Shown piece by piece: positions 45,669 through 58,099 of a stretch of DNA of 64,000 nucleotides (positions are counted from its first letter, which is position 1; each line of letters opens with the position of its first letter). The DNA lies in contig JAAALK010000286.1 of the NCBI GenBank assembly GCA_019279435.1, forward strand, positions 48,184,289-48,248,288, written 5' to 3'. Source of the stretch: Zizania palustris. Taxonomy: Eukaryota > Streptophyta > Magnoliopsida > Poales > Poaceae. A program made the position numbers and the translations under genes. The notes under the pieces were generated by a model that did not search any database, was not told where the DNA came from, and worked only from the letters and a program-made list of their open reading frames with translations.

Positions 45669-48600
45669 ATGCCGAGGGGAAGGCCCCGCGGCCGCGGCAG
45701 AGGAGGCCGCGGTAACAGAAGCCGCGGCCCTGGAGACGGCAACAGCCGTGGAAGGGGACGTGGAAGGGGACGCGCAAGCGAGGAGATTGTCCAGCAGGTG
45801 GCGGCGGCGCCCATCGTCAACGGCGACTCCCTCCTCGGGTTCGAGGGCACCGTCAGTACGTGGGGGAGCGACCGCTCGTTTTGTTTATTGTTTTGTCTTT
45901 CTGTTTTTCGGCGAGTTAGTTCCGCTCTCCGAGGTTTCTAATGGTGGTCGGCACGGTGGTCTTCGTGGTTGTAGATATCGGCGGGACGTCACCGCAGATA
46001 GAGTTCATCGCGACGTGTTCTAATGGCGACGTCGCCCGCCTCAAGGGTGATATTCCCCGTTCTATTCCCCCGTCCTCCTCCCGAAATGTCCGTGTTTACA
46101 TTTATTTTTTTAAAATGTGTTCCGGTTTTGTGGGAGATGTTGATCTTGAATGTGATCCCCGATCTCTTATCTGCTACTGGAAAAAAAAAGATTCAATGGT
46201 TTTTCGCCTCATCGTTTTCGCTTGTAGTTTGATCCGTTCTGCATGATCGCATTTTATGATCCGTATGGGCGATCGTGCGCGATGATAAGAGTCTATGCGT
46301 GTTTAATACGCGTGAAGAGTTTTCATGCCCATTTTTGTTTTGATTTGATTCTAGTTTAGATATAATGGCTTTGTTTTTTTGTTTATTATTACTATTAGGG
46401 ATTACTTAGTACTTCTCTCTTTGTAACGTTCTATTGTTGTTTTAAGTGTTGGGGTTAATGGTTTCTGTGCCACCGTTATTCTCCGTTTCGTCAAAAATAC
46501 CATTAAAATTTCGTGAATAGACGATATGCCATTATTAATTCAGATTCACTCCAAAACGCCAATTGGGGCCACCTGCAGAGATGGTTTTTTCGCAAATGCC
46601 CATATTACCCTTTTGCATTGTCTATCTTCCTCCTCCCCTCTCCTCCTCCCGCCCCTTCAGACCGCGCCAAGGCCCTCTGCCGCTGGCAAGCTTGGCTCCG
46701 CCGTTAGCCCTGCGCCCCTCCTTACGGCTCCGTTGTCGACAGGGGCCCTCCGCCGCCGCCACGAGCCCTCGGCCCCCGCGCCCCTTCAGCTCTATCCGGT
46801 CAGCTTGGCTCCGTCGCCGGCCCCCGCGCCCTTCCCCATGCCTTCGCTGCCGGCCAGGGCCCTCCGCCGACGCCCGCACCGCCTCCTGCTCCGCCCTCGC
46901 CTCGTCCCTGAAGCGCCTCACGCGCACCGCCGTCCCTGAAGCTCCATCACTGCTTCTGCCCACAGCAGCGCGCAGCTCCTCACTCGCGAACTTGGCCAGC
47001 GCCGGGAGAGTTGATGCCGCCAATGGGTGTTGCGGAGGGGGATGCAGCGACGACCGGAACTCATAGGGATGGCCGAGGGAAGAAGAAGGGTAATATGGGC
47101 AATACCAAAAATCAGACACCCTGCGAGTGGGCCTAATGGCATATGGGAATCGATCGGAAAATTGTAATGACATATAGACTATTAGACGAATAGTAATGAT
47201 ATTTTTGGCGGTTGGGAAAATAACGGTGGCATAGAAGCCATTAACCCTTAAGTGTTCGGATGTGTTTTTGGAAGGTACTTGTTCCCCAATTTCTCGAGAA
47301 TTTTGATCTTGTTTTTTGTATACAAAATCTTTTGCGTGGATCTTTAGAAAAGGAATCTCTTGCGTGAACTTCAATCACAATTCACAATTTGTACAAAATT
47401 TGCACCTTACTTGATTCTTTTGAAATATTCGGTACTGAAGAGTTGGTGGATAGCATGGATGAATATGTTCGGGAATCGCTTGCCTCTGTGAGGATGGAGG
47501 GATTTGGTCCACTGCATAGGGCAGCAAGCTTGGGGAAAATTGATATCTGCGAGTACTTGGTGGAGGAGCTTGGGTTTGACGTCAATACTGAAACTAGTTG
47601 TGATTCTGGTATGTGGTTTCTCAGGTGTCAGGTTTTAATATGCTTTCATGCTTCCATCAGTATATCTTCTGTGGCTATGCAATTGTAATGGAAGCTGATG
47701 TATGTGATGAAAGTTTTGATAGGAATGGTAGTTTACTTATGGTTCAACAGTTACAAGTTACAACACTGGGTGCTCTGATTTCTCGTGCCTTATGGTTCTC
47801 TACTGTGTAGTGATGATATGCTGCTATCACTCTGTCAGAACTAGCACGCAAATGCAACACTGATATGTGATGAAGTTCTTTGTTACTAAAATTGATTCAT
47901 AAATGATGTTTCCTGACTAGTCACCTTTTGGTTAAAAATGTTTAAATGGTGGAAAATGTTTCTTGAAAAGAAACTTGGGAAGTATAATGTCCTGCTTGGC
48001 ACGATTTTCTGAGGGAGTTCTGCAAGCATTTCCCTGGGAAACTGCTCCATTCCTGCGCTAATATAGTAATTTTGTTGTTAGGGATGGGCCATAGGTAGTC
48101 TACAGCATTCTTCCAGGAATGCTTATAAGGGTGATAATATGAAACATCACCAAAGAAACAGATGAGCAAGTGCCGGAGTGCTGATTATTCTCCCTATTAT
48201 GGATTTATTTCTCCCTCCGTCTTCATTTTTATACTATTTTCTCTGATAAAATGTGCTGCTGATTGGTAAATTTGTGTCAAGAGTCTGGACAATACCTTTT
48301 TTCAAGGAATTTTTGTTCTTATGCCACAAAGTTGAGTGGTGTTTATTTTTTTGTCACGTCCCGTGTGTTTAACAACTGGGCACAGAGACCACATATCATA
48401 CACTCATATGAGACAAAAGAACAAATCACACCAATTTATATGTGGCATGAAAGCAAATCTCTCTTTTTTCAACGCCCTTCATGTAGCATATATATGTGCC
48501 ATATAAATTTGGTTATAAGAGGTTGGGATTTGGGAATGATGCATTATATTATAATAATAATGTGAACTATACTATTATCCTTGTCCATATGCACGTGCAA

Positions 48601-51600
48601 TAGTGTTTTTGTGTGATTTCAATGTTTAATATTGCATCTCATTAATATCTATAAATGTTTATAACAGTGTTTACAAATCGTCCAATTAATCACGATTAAT
48701 CGGTCTGGTCATTTTCCTCGATCTAACTAGGTACTTCAAGGTGACCAAAGAGATTAGAAATCTGGTCGTCCAACTACGTGACTAGTTGGCCGATTAGTGG
48801 CACTTTGGTGACTAGGAGAGAAGGGCAACCGACGGTGTGCGACGGGAAGGTAGGGGCCAGCCTCCAGCCTCACCATGTGATGGAAGGAGGGACCTGACTA
48901 TGGCGCACAAGCCACAAGCCTTGAAGTGGGAGGGGCCGTTGGTGGGAGCGTGAGGAGGAGAAGGCGGCGTCGACAGGAGCGTGAGGAGAAGGCGGTGTCG
49001 ACAGGAGTGTGAGGAGAGACGGCATGCAAGGGGAGATGTGCGGCGCACAGGGGGATGTGTGGCGCACAGCGGCTTGTGAGGTTTGTGTGGCGGTCGTGGC
49101 TTGTGAGGAAGAGGGGAGTTGTGAGGACTGAGGAGTGAAGCTAGGGTTTAGTTAATGGGCTTAGGTTTTTCAATTTTATTTTTGGGCTAATAAGTAATGG
49201 CTAAAAATTTGGTTTATGTTTGAAAATTTATTATCATATACTATATAGTGTATATATATTATGTATATATCTTAAAATATATTGAATAATTAGATGAATC
49301 GACAAGGATCAACTAATCACGATTAGTTTTCTGGTTGGTACCGTGATGACTATGTTCGACTAGACAATTTGTAAACATTGGTTTACAACAACGAAGAAGT
49401 ACTGTCTAAGCATTAAGTATTTCGTGAAGTTCTCCTTTGCATATTTGGAGTTATAATTGCTAATTTGTGTTCATCAGCGGAGTGTTTACGCTGCAACATT
49501 ACCTGTGCCATGTTGCCGGAGTTTCTATGCTCTAATTTAATTGCTTGTTTTTAACGCTCTTGGTAGGTGTGACACCTTTGTCTTGTGCGGTGTTGGAAGG
49601 ACAAGAGATTGCTGTGAAGTATTTTCTTGACAAAGGTGCTGATCCGAATAAGAAAGATAAAACAGGCTTTGCTCCTCTGCACGAAGCCGCAAGAAAAGGT
49701 AGTTTTGTTTACTACAACTGATGATTACATTCATAACTTTCCTTACAATTGCCCTAAAATACCTATACTGAAGTCAAATCTGTTATCAACAAATCAGCAC
49801 AAAAGTCAAAACTACATATCTCCTTTCTCTGACTTAATCTCGCCATTTGTGCTCTAGGTAGTTTTGCTCAATGCTCACATGAATGATATGCTCCTGTTTT
49901 TTATGACCTACCAAGAATGCAGCGCTTGTGAAACTTACACATTATTACATTCCATTGAACATGTTAAATCAATTCTGGAATGAATAGTTCCTCAATTAAG
50001 AATGTCTACATTCTTTTATTCTTCACTATAACACTGTTCCATGGTTTTCTCCCTCTCCCTGACAGGGCATGATGGAATAGCACGACTGTTGTTATCTAAA
50101 GGAGCTATTGTTGATGCATCTTCTCTTGAAGGGACACCACTTTACGTTTCTGCCTCTAATGGAAAGTCTAGCGTTGTACAGATTTTATTGGAGCACCATG
50201 CAGATGCAAGTAATTTAATAATGTTTTACTTCATTTTTCCATGTCATTTGTTAAGAGTTAAGTCCCAGTTTTGAAATAGTTCAGCACCCCCTGTCCCCCG
50301 ACAGCCTAATGTTCTGGTCTTCGTTCTTAGTTTAGTTCTTGCATAATTTAGGCCTAACTGCACCATTTTTAGATACACGGTGCTGGTGTTTTTACCCGCG
50401 GATCTTAGATCTAGCCTTTGAGGATTACTTTTGTAGATGTTGGAGGGTAGCCAACGATATCAAAGACAAGAAATGTTGGGTTGCCGGGTTCTGGTCTCTG
50501 CCTCTCTGGTTGGTGGGGAAGGCATGAATTTCCAGAACTTAAGCATTGAATCTAGCTAGTCAAAAGAGGTCCTAGGAGAAATCACCTGTGAAGATCTGTG
50601 GTCGTATTGTGTTGCTGGGCTGCAGTTTTCTGCATTTGCCTTAAAGGATCTCTGTTTCTGCTGGGTTGTAATCTCTTGCTGAGTTGTATTAGGAGTTTTT
50701 TCCTTCTTGTTGTATCCCAGTGCCCGATCTAAAGTGGTATCTTATTCGTGGTTTCTTGTATTGTTTTCCTTCCTCTGTCTTAATAAAATTTCGACCGGCA
50801 TCTTCTGCTGGTCCAGCGAAAAAAAACTTGTGCAGAAATTGTGTTATTAACTGTTTCAGGAATTCATACAGAAGATACATTTATATTTCTGATTTCATAG
50901 TGACTTTTCCTTTTATCATTAGCTAATTCTACGCACTTACATAGGAAGTGACTTTATTTTTCAAAACATGCAGCCAAACAAGGTCTCAGCAAATTTAGGT
51001 ACACCTCTGGCCGCAGTTCTTTCTGCCACTCCTGAACAACTGAATGAATCTGAGTGTTTGAAGTGTGTGAAGCTCCTTGTCGAGGTCTGATACTCAGTTG
51101 ACTCTTTTTATCTTTGGGCTGTTTTGGTTTTGAAGCCCTACCAATATTTTGGTAGGGTAGAGTTGAAAATTGGGTTTGATTTGGTGCCAACAAGAGACAT
51201 ATATGTAGGTAATACCAAAATTTTGGTAGCAAATTACTTTGATGAAGTGACTGTTTTGCTAGCGTCCCAAGATTTTGGTAGGGTAGCAAACCAAAACTAG
51301 TCCTTTATTGCTAAGCGTCACATGAAAAAATATAAATTCCTTTGTTTTATATGAACTGCTAATTCACAGCATATTTTTATGTCGTGTAACATTTTTATGC
51401 AGTTTAGTGCTGATTTGGAATGCACAAGTCCTGATACTCCATTAGTGATAGCGACTCGAAAGGGCTTAACTGAATGTGTTGAATACTTGTTGGAGGTTGG
51501 CGCAGGTTCCAATAACCATGTGAGTTATTACCTCTTGTCTCTTGCTATTCGGTGCTTTTTTATTTGATTGCTTTTCTCCTTGGCACTTTTTGAACACTTG

Positions 51601-54600
51601 AACCGGAAATGAAGATGCCAGAAAAATAACTTTGCTAGGTTATATGTTGATGACATGTGGTCATATTGACAATTGAGAAAAAGGTTAAACTTTGTATGTT
51701 TAAATGGTGTATGCACTATATTTCTATAATTCTATTATACTCTTAATACTTTTTTCAAAGTCACATATTTTATGTTTTCATATATGTATTTCCTTTCTAA
51801 TCACCATGATTCAGCTCATTGGTAGTTGTATTAGCCTGAGAAATAAGGCACCTATCATTCTGTCCGTTTACATGTTTGCAGCTTTGGTGATTTATTCTTT
51901 TACCATGGCTTAATGGTTTCTTAATGATTTAGGGGAAAGCAAGTGATAAATATAAAAAATGTGAGCTGAAAATGCGTGGTGGGAAAGCAGTTGAGGCGAA
52001 GGACTATGCTGGTGCAACCATATTCTACACTGAGGTATATCATTGTGCATCATATATAATCATATCTTCCTGTTGGACTTATGAAAGTCTGCCACCCCTG
52101 CTAGTCTCATAGCGCTAATACATGATCAACTCGTGGACATTATCAGAGGACAGAACATATAAGCATCTAGCGTCTTTCAAATTACAAATTCACGCTGTTT
52201 GAGTCATTTTATAAATTTTTGAGAACAAAAAAATAACACTTTCCTTGTATTGTTATAACTGTCGTTTGCAAGATGTGAAATGAGAACATACTTATACTAC
52301 CACGGAACTCCTTAAAAATAGTGCCATATCAACGTCGGTTCTAGAACCGTCATTAATAGTTGTGAACTATTAGTTTTGACGAATAAGTGGTGGTTTAGAA
52401 CCCACCACTAATGGCTATTTTGACCTGATACTGATGTACTGATGTATGTTCTTATATATAGTAGTATTACATATAAACATTGCCTTAGCATTTAAACAGT
52501 TACATTTATATTTAGTCGATCCCTATGTGCCCTTCAAAAAACTTAAATCGTCATGAGGCAATTGTATTGTGAGATTAAATAAAATACCTGGATGACACTA
52601 CCACATTCATCGTGTGGACACTTTCTGCAGTGAATGTAATCCTGTGTAGCGTGGCCCAGTGCACACCTGCATAGGGAAGAACGGACAGGTTGTTTACAGA
52701 TAATTTCAACAATCCAGGTCCTAATACAAACAAGATGGTAAGCACACGGGAGAAACCACCTCTACACGGGAAATTCTCTCAAATAGGACTCCAAACGTTT
52801 GACTTCTCTATATTAGGACTTCAAACGTTTGCTTCTCTCAAATAGGACTCCAAACATTTTGACTAAGCTATAATAGGATTTTATTCCTTTTTTAATCTCT
52901 TTTGTCATCTAAAAATACATGTATTTTTATATTGTTCATTTTGTCCCTTAGTAATCTGGTCAATCCATTCAGCGGTTGATGAGGCGGTGGCGCAAGGAGG
53001 CTGAGGCGGCCCTGCGACTGGAGCGCGGCGGCCACCACCACGACGAGGCGATCGCGCGCGTCGAGGAGCTTGTGGCCAAGCACCCGGAATCCGCCACAAC
53101 GCTGTCGATACATGCATCTAGCAGCTGCCAGTACGTATATATGCATCTAGCAGATGCATCTATCGCCACGCTTTGGAGCCGAGCACAACGCCGCAATCGA
53201 GCAGGTTGATCATGACGTGCACGATGCGTTCTTCCGCCAGTGCTTGCCGGATTTCCGGTGCCGCGGACAAATTCTTGAGTGTGCCGGTCGCGGTGGACTG
53301 CGAGATGGAGTCCCCGGTCTAGCAGATGTCGATCAGTGGGCAGACGCCGCTGTGGCCGACAAGGACGATCAGTGGGCGGACGCCGCGGCGGACTGCGAGA
53401 TGGACACGAGGACGAGCCTGATGTCTCACCTCTTGGAGAAGATGGGGTAGGAGCCGCCGCTGCCATGTCTAGGGCACATGAGGACGACGAGCCTTCAGTG
53501 CCCTTGGCGTCGATGGTGACCGGTTGCCCTCCTCCTGGGCATCCATGGCCTTCGGGCGGATGATCTGCATCCATGACGCGCGGCGACGTGTCTTTGGGAG
53601 ATGATGCGTCGTGATGGGCAAGATCGGCAATATGAAAAATACATGTATTTTTAGATGACAAAAGAGATTAAAAAATGAATAAAATCCTATTATAGCTTAG
53701 TCAAAATGTTTGGAGTCCTATTTGAGAGAAGCAAATGTTTGAAATCCTAATATAGAGAAGCCAAATGTTTGGAGTCATGTAATAGCCAATTTCTCCCTCT
53801 TACACTAGTCACAACACAAAAGTCTGAGTCGCTGCAAACCACAGTTGATGGCCACCTTGTGGAGGCTTGGACTCTGTTATCACACTCTTCTGCTGCCTAA
53901 GCTGTGACAACAAAAGGCAGTATCAACAACTGATGACATTGCCATTATGTAAGGAGATGCATTTCGAGGTGGAAATGGTTTTGCCAGTTTATTTTTTTGA
54001 GGAAGTAGGAGTTAAGTGCAGAAACTGTTCCTAACGAGAGTGGTTGGGACAGTACCTCTAGCTTGCTGACTATTAAATGGATTGTAAGATGTCAGTTGGT
54101 CCCAGTTGATATTAAGAAATCCCACATGTTGGTGAGCTTAGAAGAGTTGGGAGGCAAACTCATGGATGGATCAAACTGTGATTTCTACGGAACTATTATA
54201 TTTGTCTAGAATAATTCTGGAATCATAGTGTGCTTATCACTGTGGTTTGATGCAGGCAATCAAACTGGATCCTGCAGATGCCACAATGTTTTCAAACAGG
54301 AGCCTTTGCCATCTGAAAAGTGGTAGAGCGCAGGATGCTTTACTAGATGCTAATGCTTGCATAAGGCTGAAGCCGGAGTGGACAGAAGGTTACTATCGGA
54401 AAGGAGCTGCCCTCATGTGGCTGAAGGTCAGATTTAAAGTACAACTTGCTAAGTCTTATAAAAACTACAATATCAATGTGCATCACTTACCTGTCAATAA
54501 TCCTATCTATGTTTATCTTACATAGGACTACACTCAAGCATGCACTGCATTCTTGGATGGCTCGAAACTGGATCCTTTAAATGATGATATGCAGAATGCA

Positions 54601-54883
54601 TTTTGGTATTCTATCTACCTATTTACTTTCATTTATTTCATCACAGCTTTGCTTAAATGACATCTGACACTGTTTTATGAATCAAAACATGCTCCATTAA
54701 TCTTTTAGCGCTTGTATGCAGCGCGATATGTTAGTTATTTTTTTGCACATAATGATTTGAGAATTAAAAACCGATTCTGCCTCCCTTCTCTGGTTGAAAC
54801 CAACCTTTCTTGACATTTTCAGGGAGGCAGCTGATGAAATGACGAAGGAATTTGTTAGAACCCGTCACGGCTCAGTTGATTAG
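45669..54883 (+). CDS. Ankyrin repeat and TPR protein gene, ~10 exons
   Basis: Exons: 45669-45855 (MPRGRPRGRGRGGRGNRSRG..., an RG-rich start), 47441-47608 (this acceptor is uncertain), 49567-49698, 50066-50205, 50974-51084, 51403-51519, 51933-52034, 54256-54426, 54526-54605, 54833-54883 (...TRHGSVD, stop). Five ankyrin-type repeats are spread over exons 2-6 (GFGPLHRAASLGKIDICEYL, VTPLSCAVLEGQEIAVKYFL, FAPLHEAARKGHDGIARLLL, TPLYVSASNGKSSVVQILL, TPLVIATRKGLTECVEYLL). About three TPR units follow (ELKMRGGKAVEAKDYAGATI, DPADATMFSNRSLCHLKSGR, EGYYRKGAALMWLKDYTQAC). The order matches plant ankyrin-TPR adaptor proteins; the exact role is unknown. All joins from exon 2 keep frame; intron 4 starts GCAAGT. 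Introns 1, 2 and 7 hold transposons. A last-ankyrin exon seems absent between exons 6 and 7. Confidence 0.85.
46451..47247. mobile_element. MULE with GC-rich filler in intron 1, 9-bp TSD TTAAGTGTT
   Basis: Left ggggttaatggtttctgtgccaccgttatt... and the complement of the right end (gggttaatggcttctatgccaccgttatt...) match for about 60 bases. The 9-base direct repeat TTAAGTGTT is exact (46442-46450 and 47248-47256). The GC-rich interior (46620-47060) has open frames on both strands, none recognisable, and is likely captured DNA (Pack-MULE). Same family as the remnant ending at 58800. Confidence 0.88.
48665..49380. mobile_element. hAT-type non-autonomous element in intron 2
   Basis: Starts cagtgtttacaaatcgtcc and ends gacaatttgtaaacattg, flanked by 8-base repeats differing at one base (gtttataa 48657-48664; gtttacaa 49381-49388). 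'aatcacgattaat' lies near both ends. Inside is a short minisatellite (gacaggag.gtgaggag..aaggcggcgtc, 48945-49030). Confidence 0.85.
52768..53796. mobile_element. Pack-MULE in intron 7 of the ankyrin-TPR gene
   Basis: Arms of about 170 bases match in inverted orientation, for example 'aggactccaaacattttgactaagctataataggattttattc' at 52844 and its complement at 53675-53720. Tips are gggaaattctctc and ...gccaatttctcc. Flanks ctctacac and ctcttacac look like one 9-bp duplication with a base lost. The arms also carry tandem 'tcaaacgtttg/cttctct' repeats. The GC-rich interior holds a TPR-protein fragment. Confidence 0.8.
52975..53130 (+). pseudogene. Captured fragment of a grass TPR protein gene
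   Basis: The plus strand reads ALRLERGGHHHDEAIARVEE and LVAKHPESATTLSIHASSS, a helical TPR-like unit ('DEAIARVEELVAKHPESAT-LS'), then becomes unreadable. A further GC-rich piece (53160-53450) shows the imperfect repeat DQWADAAVADKDDQWADAAA and may be a second captured bit. No start, stop or introns suit a gene. It lies wholly inside the MULE arms. Confidence 0.55.
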
Positions 54884-55551
54884 GGCTTATGCTCCCCCCT
54901 GTCGGTTTCTGCTGTTTCTTTTGGACCTTAATGTCAGCGAGAAAGTTTTTTTCTTTTGGTGGAAGCTTAAGTGATAACGGTGGCATGTGCTTTAATGGTG
55001 TTGATCTCTTTGTTTTCAACGTCACGTTGTTTCGTGACTTGTTTCGAGTAGGTACCTTGTTCGGAGCTTTTTTTCCTCTCTGGACCTTTCGTGTGGATTT
55101 ATTTCATGCCATGAAAATGCTATTTCCTCAGTTCCACAAAGAATCTGTTTTTAATAATTTTAGATTTTAGATAGATCAGTAGTGTGGAGAAATGGCTTGG
55201 TCTTTTTCACTATAATTTTTAGATAAATTGATTGGTTAATTGCATCCATTTCAATGTTATTTTCAAAAACACAATAAATATTATTGTTATCTCACTATTT
55301 GCTTCTATATCATTAGAATTGTGAGATACTTGCTTTCAGGCTATTTTATACACATTTGATGTATACCCACTCAGTTGTAGTGCTTTTCTTCTTCCTTCAC
55401 ATCGCCTAACCAATGCTGCTTTACCCCCACATGTGTCGTCGGCCTACGCCTGCTTGTGCTAGTTTTTTCCTTTTCAAGTTTCAACCACATGAAACCCGCA
55501 CGACAGCTGGCTTGCTGGAAGGGGACGCGTTGTCCATTGTGATGTTGGTAC
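54884..55551. other. 3' region of the ankyrin-TPR gene and spacer
   Basis: 3'UTR to about 55290, with aataaa near 55271. Then 250 bases without a gene, up to the hAT target duplication. Confidence 0.5.
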
Positions 55552-57895
55552 TAGGGGTGAAAGTGGTTCGGATAGTTTCCGACCATATCCGGAAAAACGG
55601 ATTCGGATTCGGATTTTTTTTATTCGGATACGGATTTTTCGGATACGGATTCGGATATTTTTTTTCGGATACGGAAACGGATATGATATGTCTGATATTC
55701 GTCGGATTCGGATACGGATTCGGATAATCCGGATAGTTCTTATTCGGATATCCGGCCCATTAATAATATAGGCCCACTTGCCACACTGCAGGCTCACATC
55801 ACATAAATAGGCCTTCATATTGGGCTGGCAAGCCCACTGCCATGGCGCCATGGCCCAACCGCCCAAGGAGTTTGAAATAAAAAATCTTCTTTATTTTTTT
55901 TTAAAAAAACATTTTTTAAAAAATAAAGAATATTTTTTAAAAAAATATATATTTTTAAAAATGGGATAATTTTCTATAAATTTAAACAGATAAAATTTTA
56001 TAATAAATAAAAAATATTTTTTTAGTTCTTTCAATTTAAATTTTAGAAACACAATAAATTAATGAAAAATAGCAAATTTTGTCAAAATAATTTTAAATTT
56101 TTATCACATCATCTATGTATCGTATGATGATACCATGAGACGTATCGTATTTTTCTGACTTGATTTGAATTTGTTAGAATTAAAATTTCATTAAGCTCTA
56201 CGTTGTCCATCGAGTGTCGTAACATTTTTTAAAAAAAATATCTTTCAATTTAGGGGATACTGACTTAAAATAGACTCACATGCATGAATATGATTTTTCT
56301 AGAATTTTTAGTTCATTATTTCATGCACTTGTAGTTCAAATTTGATAAATTTCAATATAAATCAAAGAAACATACATAATGAATTAAAAATAGCAAACTT
56401 ATGTATAAAAATGTGAATTTTTTTATAATATTAGATATGTTGTATTTTAATCATAGAAAAAAAATCAAGTTTAAACAAAGATTTAACTATTGATTTGCTT
56501 TTAAACCTATCACATTCTTCTTAACATTCTAACTCATTACTCTCAAATCTCTATCTTTCTTAACATCGTAGATGCAAACTTTGTCAAAATAATTTTAAAT
56601 TTTTATCACAACATCTTTGTATCGTATGATGATACCATGAGATGTATCGTATTTTTCAGACCTGATTTGAATTTTTTAGAATTAAAATATCATTAAGCTC
56701 TACGTTGTCCATCGAGTGTCGTAATAATTTTTTAAAACAATATCTTTCAATTTAGTGGATACTGACTTAAAATAGACTCAAATTCATGAATATGATTTTT
56801 TTAGAATTTTTAGTTCATTATTTCATGCACTTGTAGTTCAAATTCGACAAATTTCAATATAAATCAAAGAAACATACATAATGAATTAAAAATAGCAAAC
56901 TTATGTATAAAAATGTGAAATTTTTTTATAAGATTAGATATGATATATTTTGATCATAGAAAAAAAATCAAGTTTAAACGAAGATTTAACTATTGATTTG
57001 CTTTTAAACCTAACACATTCCTTCTTAACATTCTAATTCATTACTCTCAAATCTCCATCTTTCTTAACATCGTACATGAAAACTTTGTCAAAATAATTTT
57101 AAATTTTTATCACAGCATATTTGTATCGTATGATGATACCATGAGACGTATCGTATTTTTCAGACCTGATTTGAATTTTTTAGAATTAAAATTTCATTAA
57201 GCTCTATGTTGTCCATCGAGTGTCGTAACAATTTTTTTAAAAAATATCTTTCAATTTAGGGGATACTGACTTAAAATAGACTCAAATTCATGAATATGAT
57301 TTTTTTACATTTTTTGGTTCATTATTTCATGCACTTGTAGTTCAAATTTGACAAATTTTAATATAAATCAAAGAAACATACATAATGAATTAAAAATAGC
57401 AAACTTATGCATAAAAATGTGAAATTTTTTTATGATATTATATATGTCGTATTTTGATATTAGAAAAAAATTCAACTTTAAACGAACATTTATATTTCAA
57501 ATTTCAAATATTAAACTTTATCTCTCTCACTCCAAAAATAAGTAAATAGTCAACTTTGACTAAAACTCTATCAACCCTAATTTTTCTTTCTCTCTCTCGG
57601 TCTCTCCTACTCCTGTCACCTCTCTCTCCCCGTTCGTGATGATTTATATGATGTTAACTATTCTTTGTCATTTGTATATTGCGATCGTGAATAAATAAAT
57701 ACATTATTGATATTCGGTAAGTATTCGTAACCGTATTCGTATTCGATTCGTATCCGCTCCGCATTCGTATTCGATGATTTCCGACTCCGTATCCGCATCC
57801 GGATTATCTGAATCCGAATTCGAATCCGAAAAAATATATGAAAAAGAATATGATATTAGTGATATCCGTCCGTATCCGATCCGTTTTCACCCCTA
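55552..57895. mobile_element. hAT-type non-autonomous element, 2,344 bp, TSD GTTGGTAC
   Basis: Starts taggggtgaaagtggttcgg and ends gatccgttttcacccccta-type sequence (actual tip cacccctа, i.e. CACCCCTA). The perfect 8-base direct repeat GTTGGTAC flanks it (55544-55551 and 57896-57903), the hAT length. Both ends are dense in 'cggattcggata' / 'tatccgaatccg' subterminal words. No transposase. The interior is three tandem ~503-bp copies of an AT-rich unit. Confidence 0.92.
56070..57490 (+). repeat. Three tandem ~503-bp units inside the hAT element
   Basis: The landmark 'gtcaaaataattttaaattt' starts at 56081, 56583 and 57087 (spacings 502 and 504). 'tcgtatgatgataccatgag' and 'gttgtccatcgagtgtcgta' recur at the same offsets. 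The copies are over 90% alike by eye. The reverse complement matches the repeat in the CACTA element at 19.36-20.54 kb. Confidence 0.92.
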
Positions 57896-58099
57896 GTTGG
57901 TACGACGAGCAGGCCCGGTGGCATGAGTGCATGACGACGAGGATTTGGGGAAAAAGAGGAGGCATGGCTCCAATTCTTTCTTCACATGTTAATGATATAA
58001 AAAAGTGTGACAAGATTTTTTTAGACTTGTTAAAGTATGACAAATAATTTGATAGCCTCATATTAAACAAGTGTGGTAATTTTTATTGGCAAATGATAG

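Noticed and set aside
46622..47374. 250-codon minus-strand frame
   Set aside because: Lies inside a MULE and across its border and 9-bp duplication; Arg/Gly-rich low complexity without domains.
52969..53661. 230-codon minus-strand frame
   Set aside because: It is antisense to the TPR-like fragment inside Pack-MULE arms; no recognisable domain.
55413..55866. Gly/Phe/Tyr- and Ile/Arg-rich frames on both strands
   Set aside because: They are translations of the hAT subterminal 'cggatacggattcggat' repeats.
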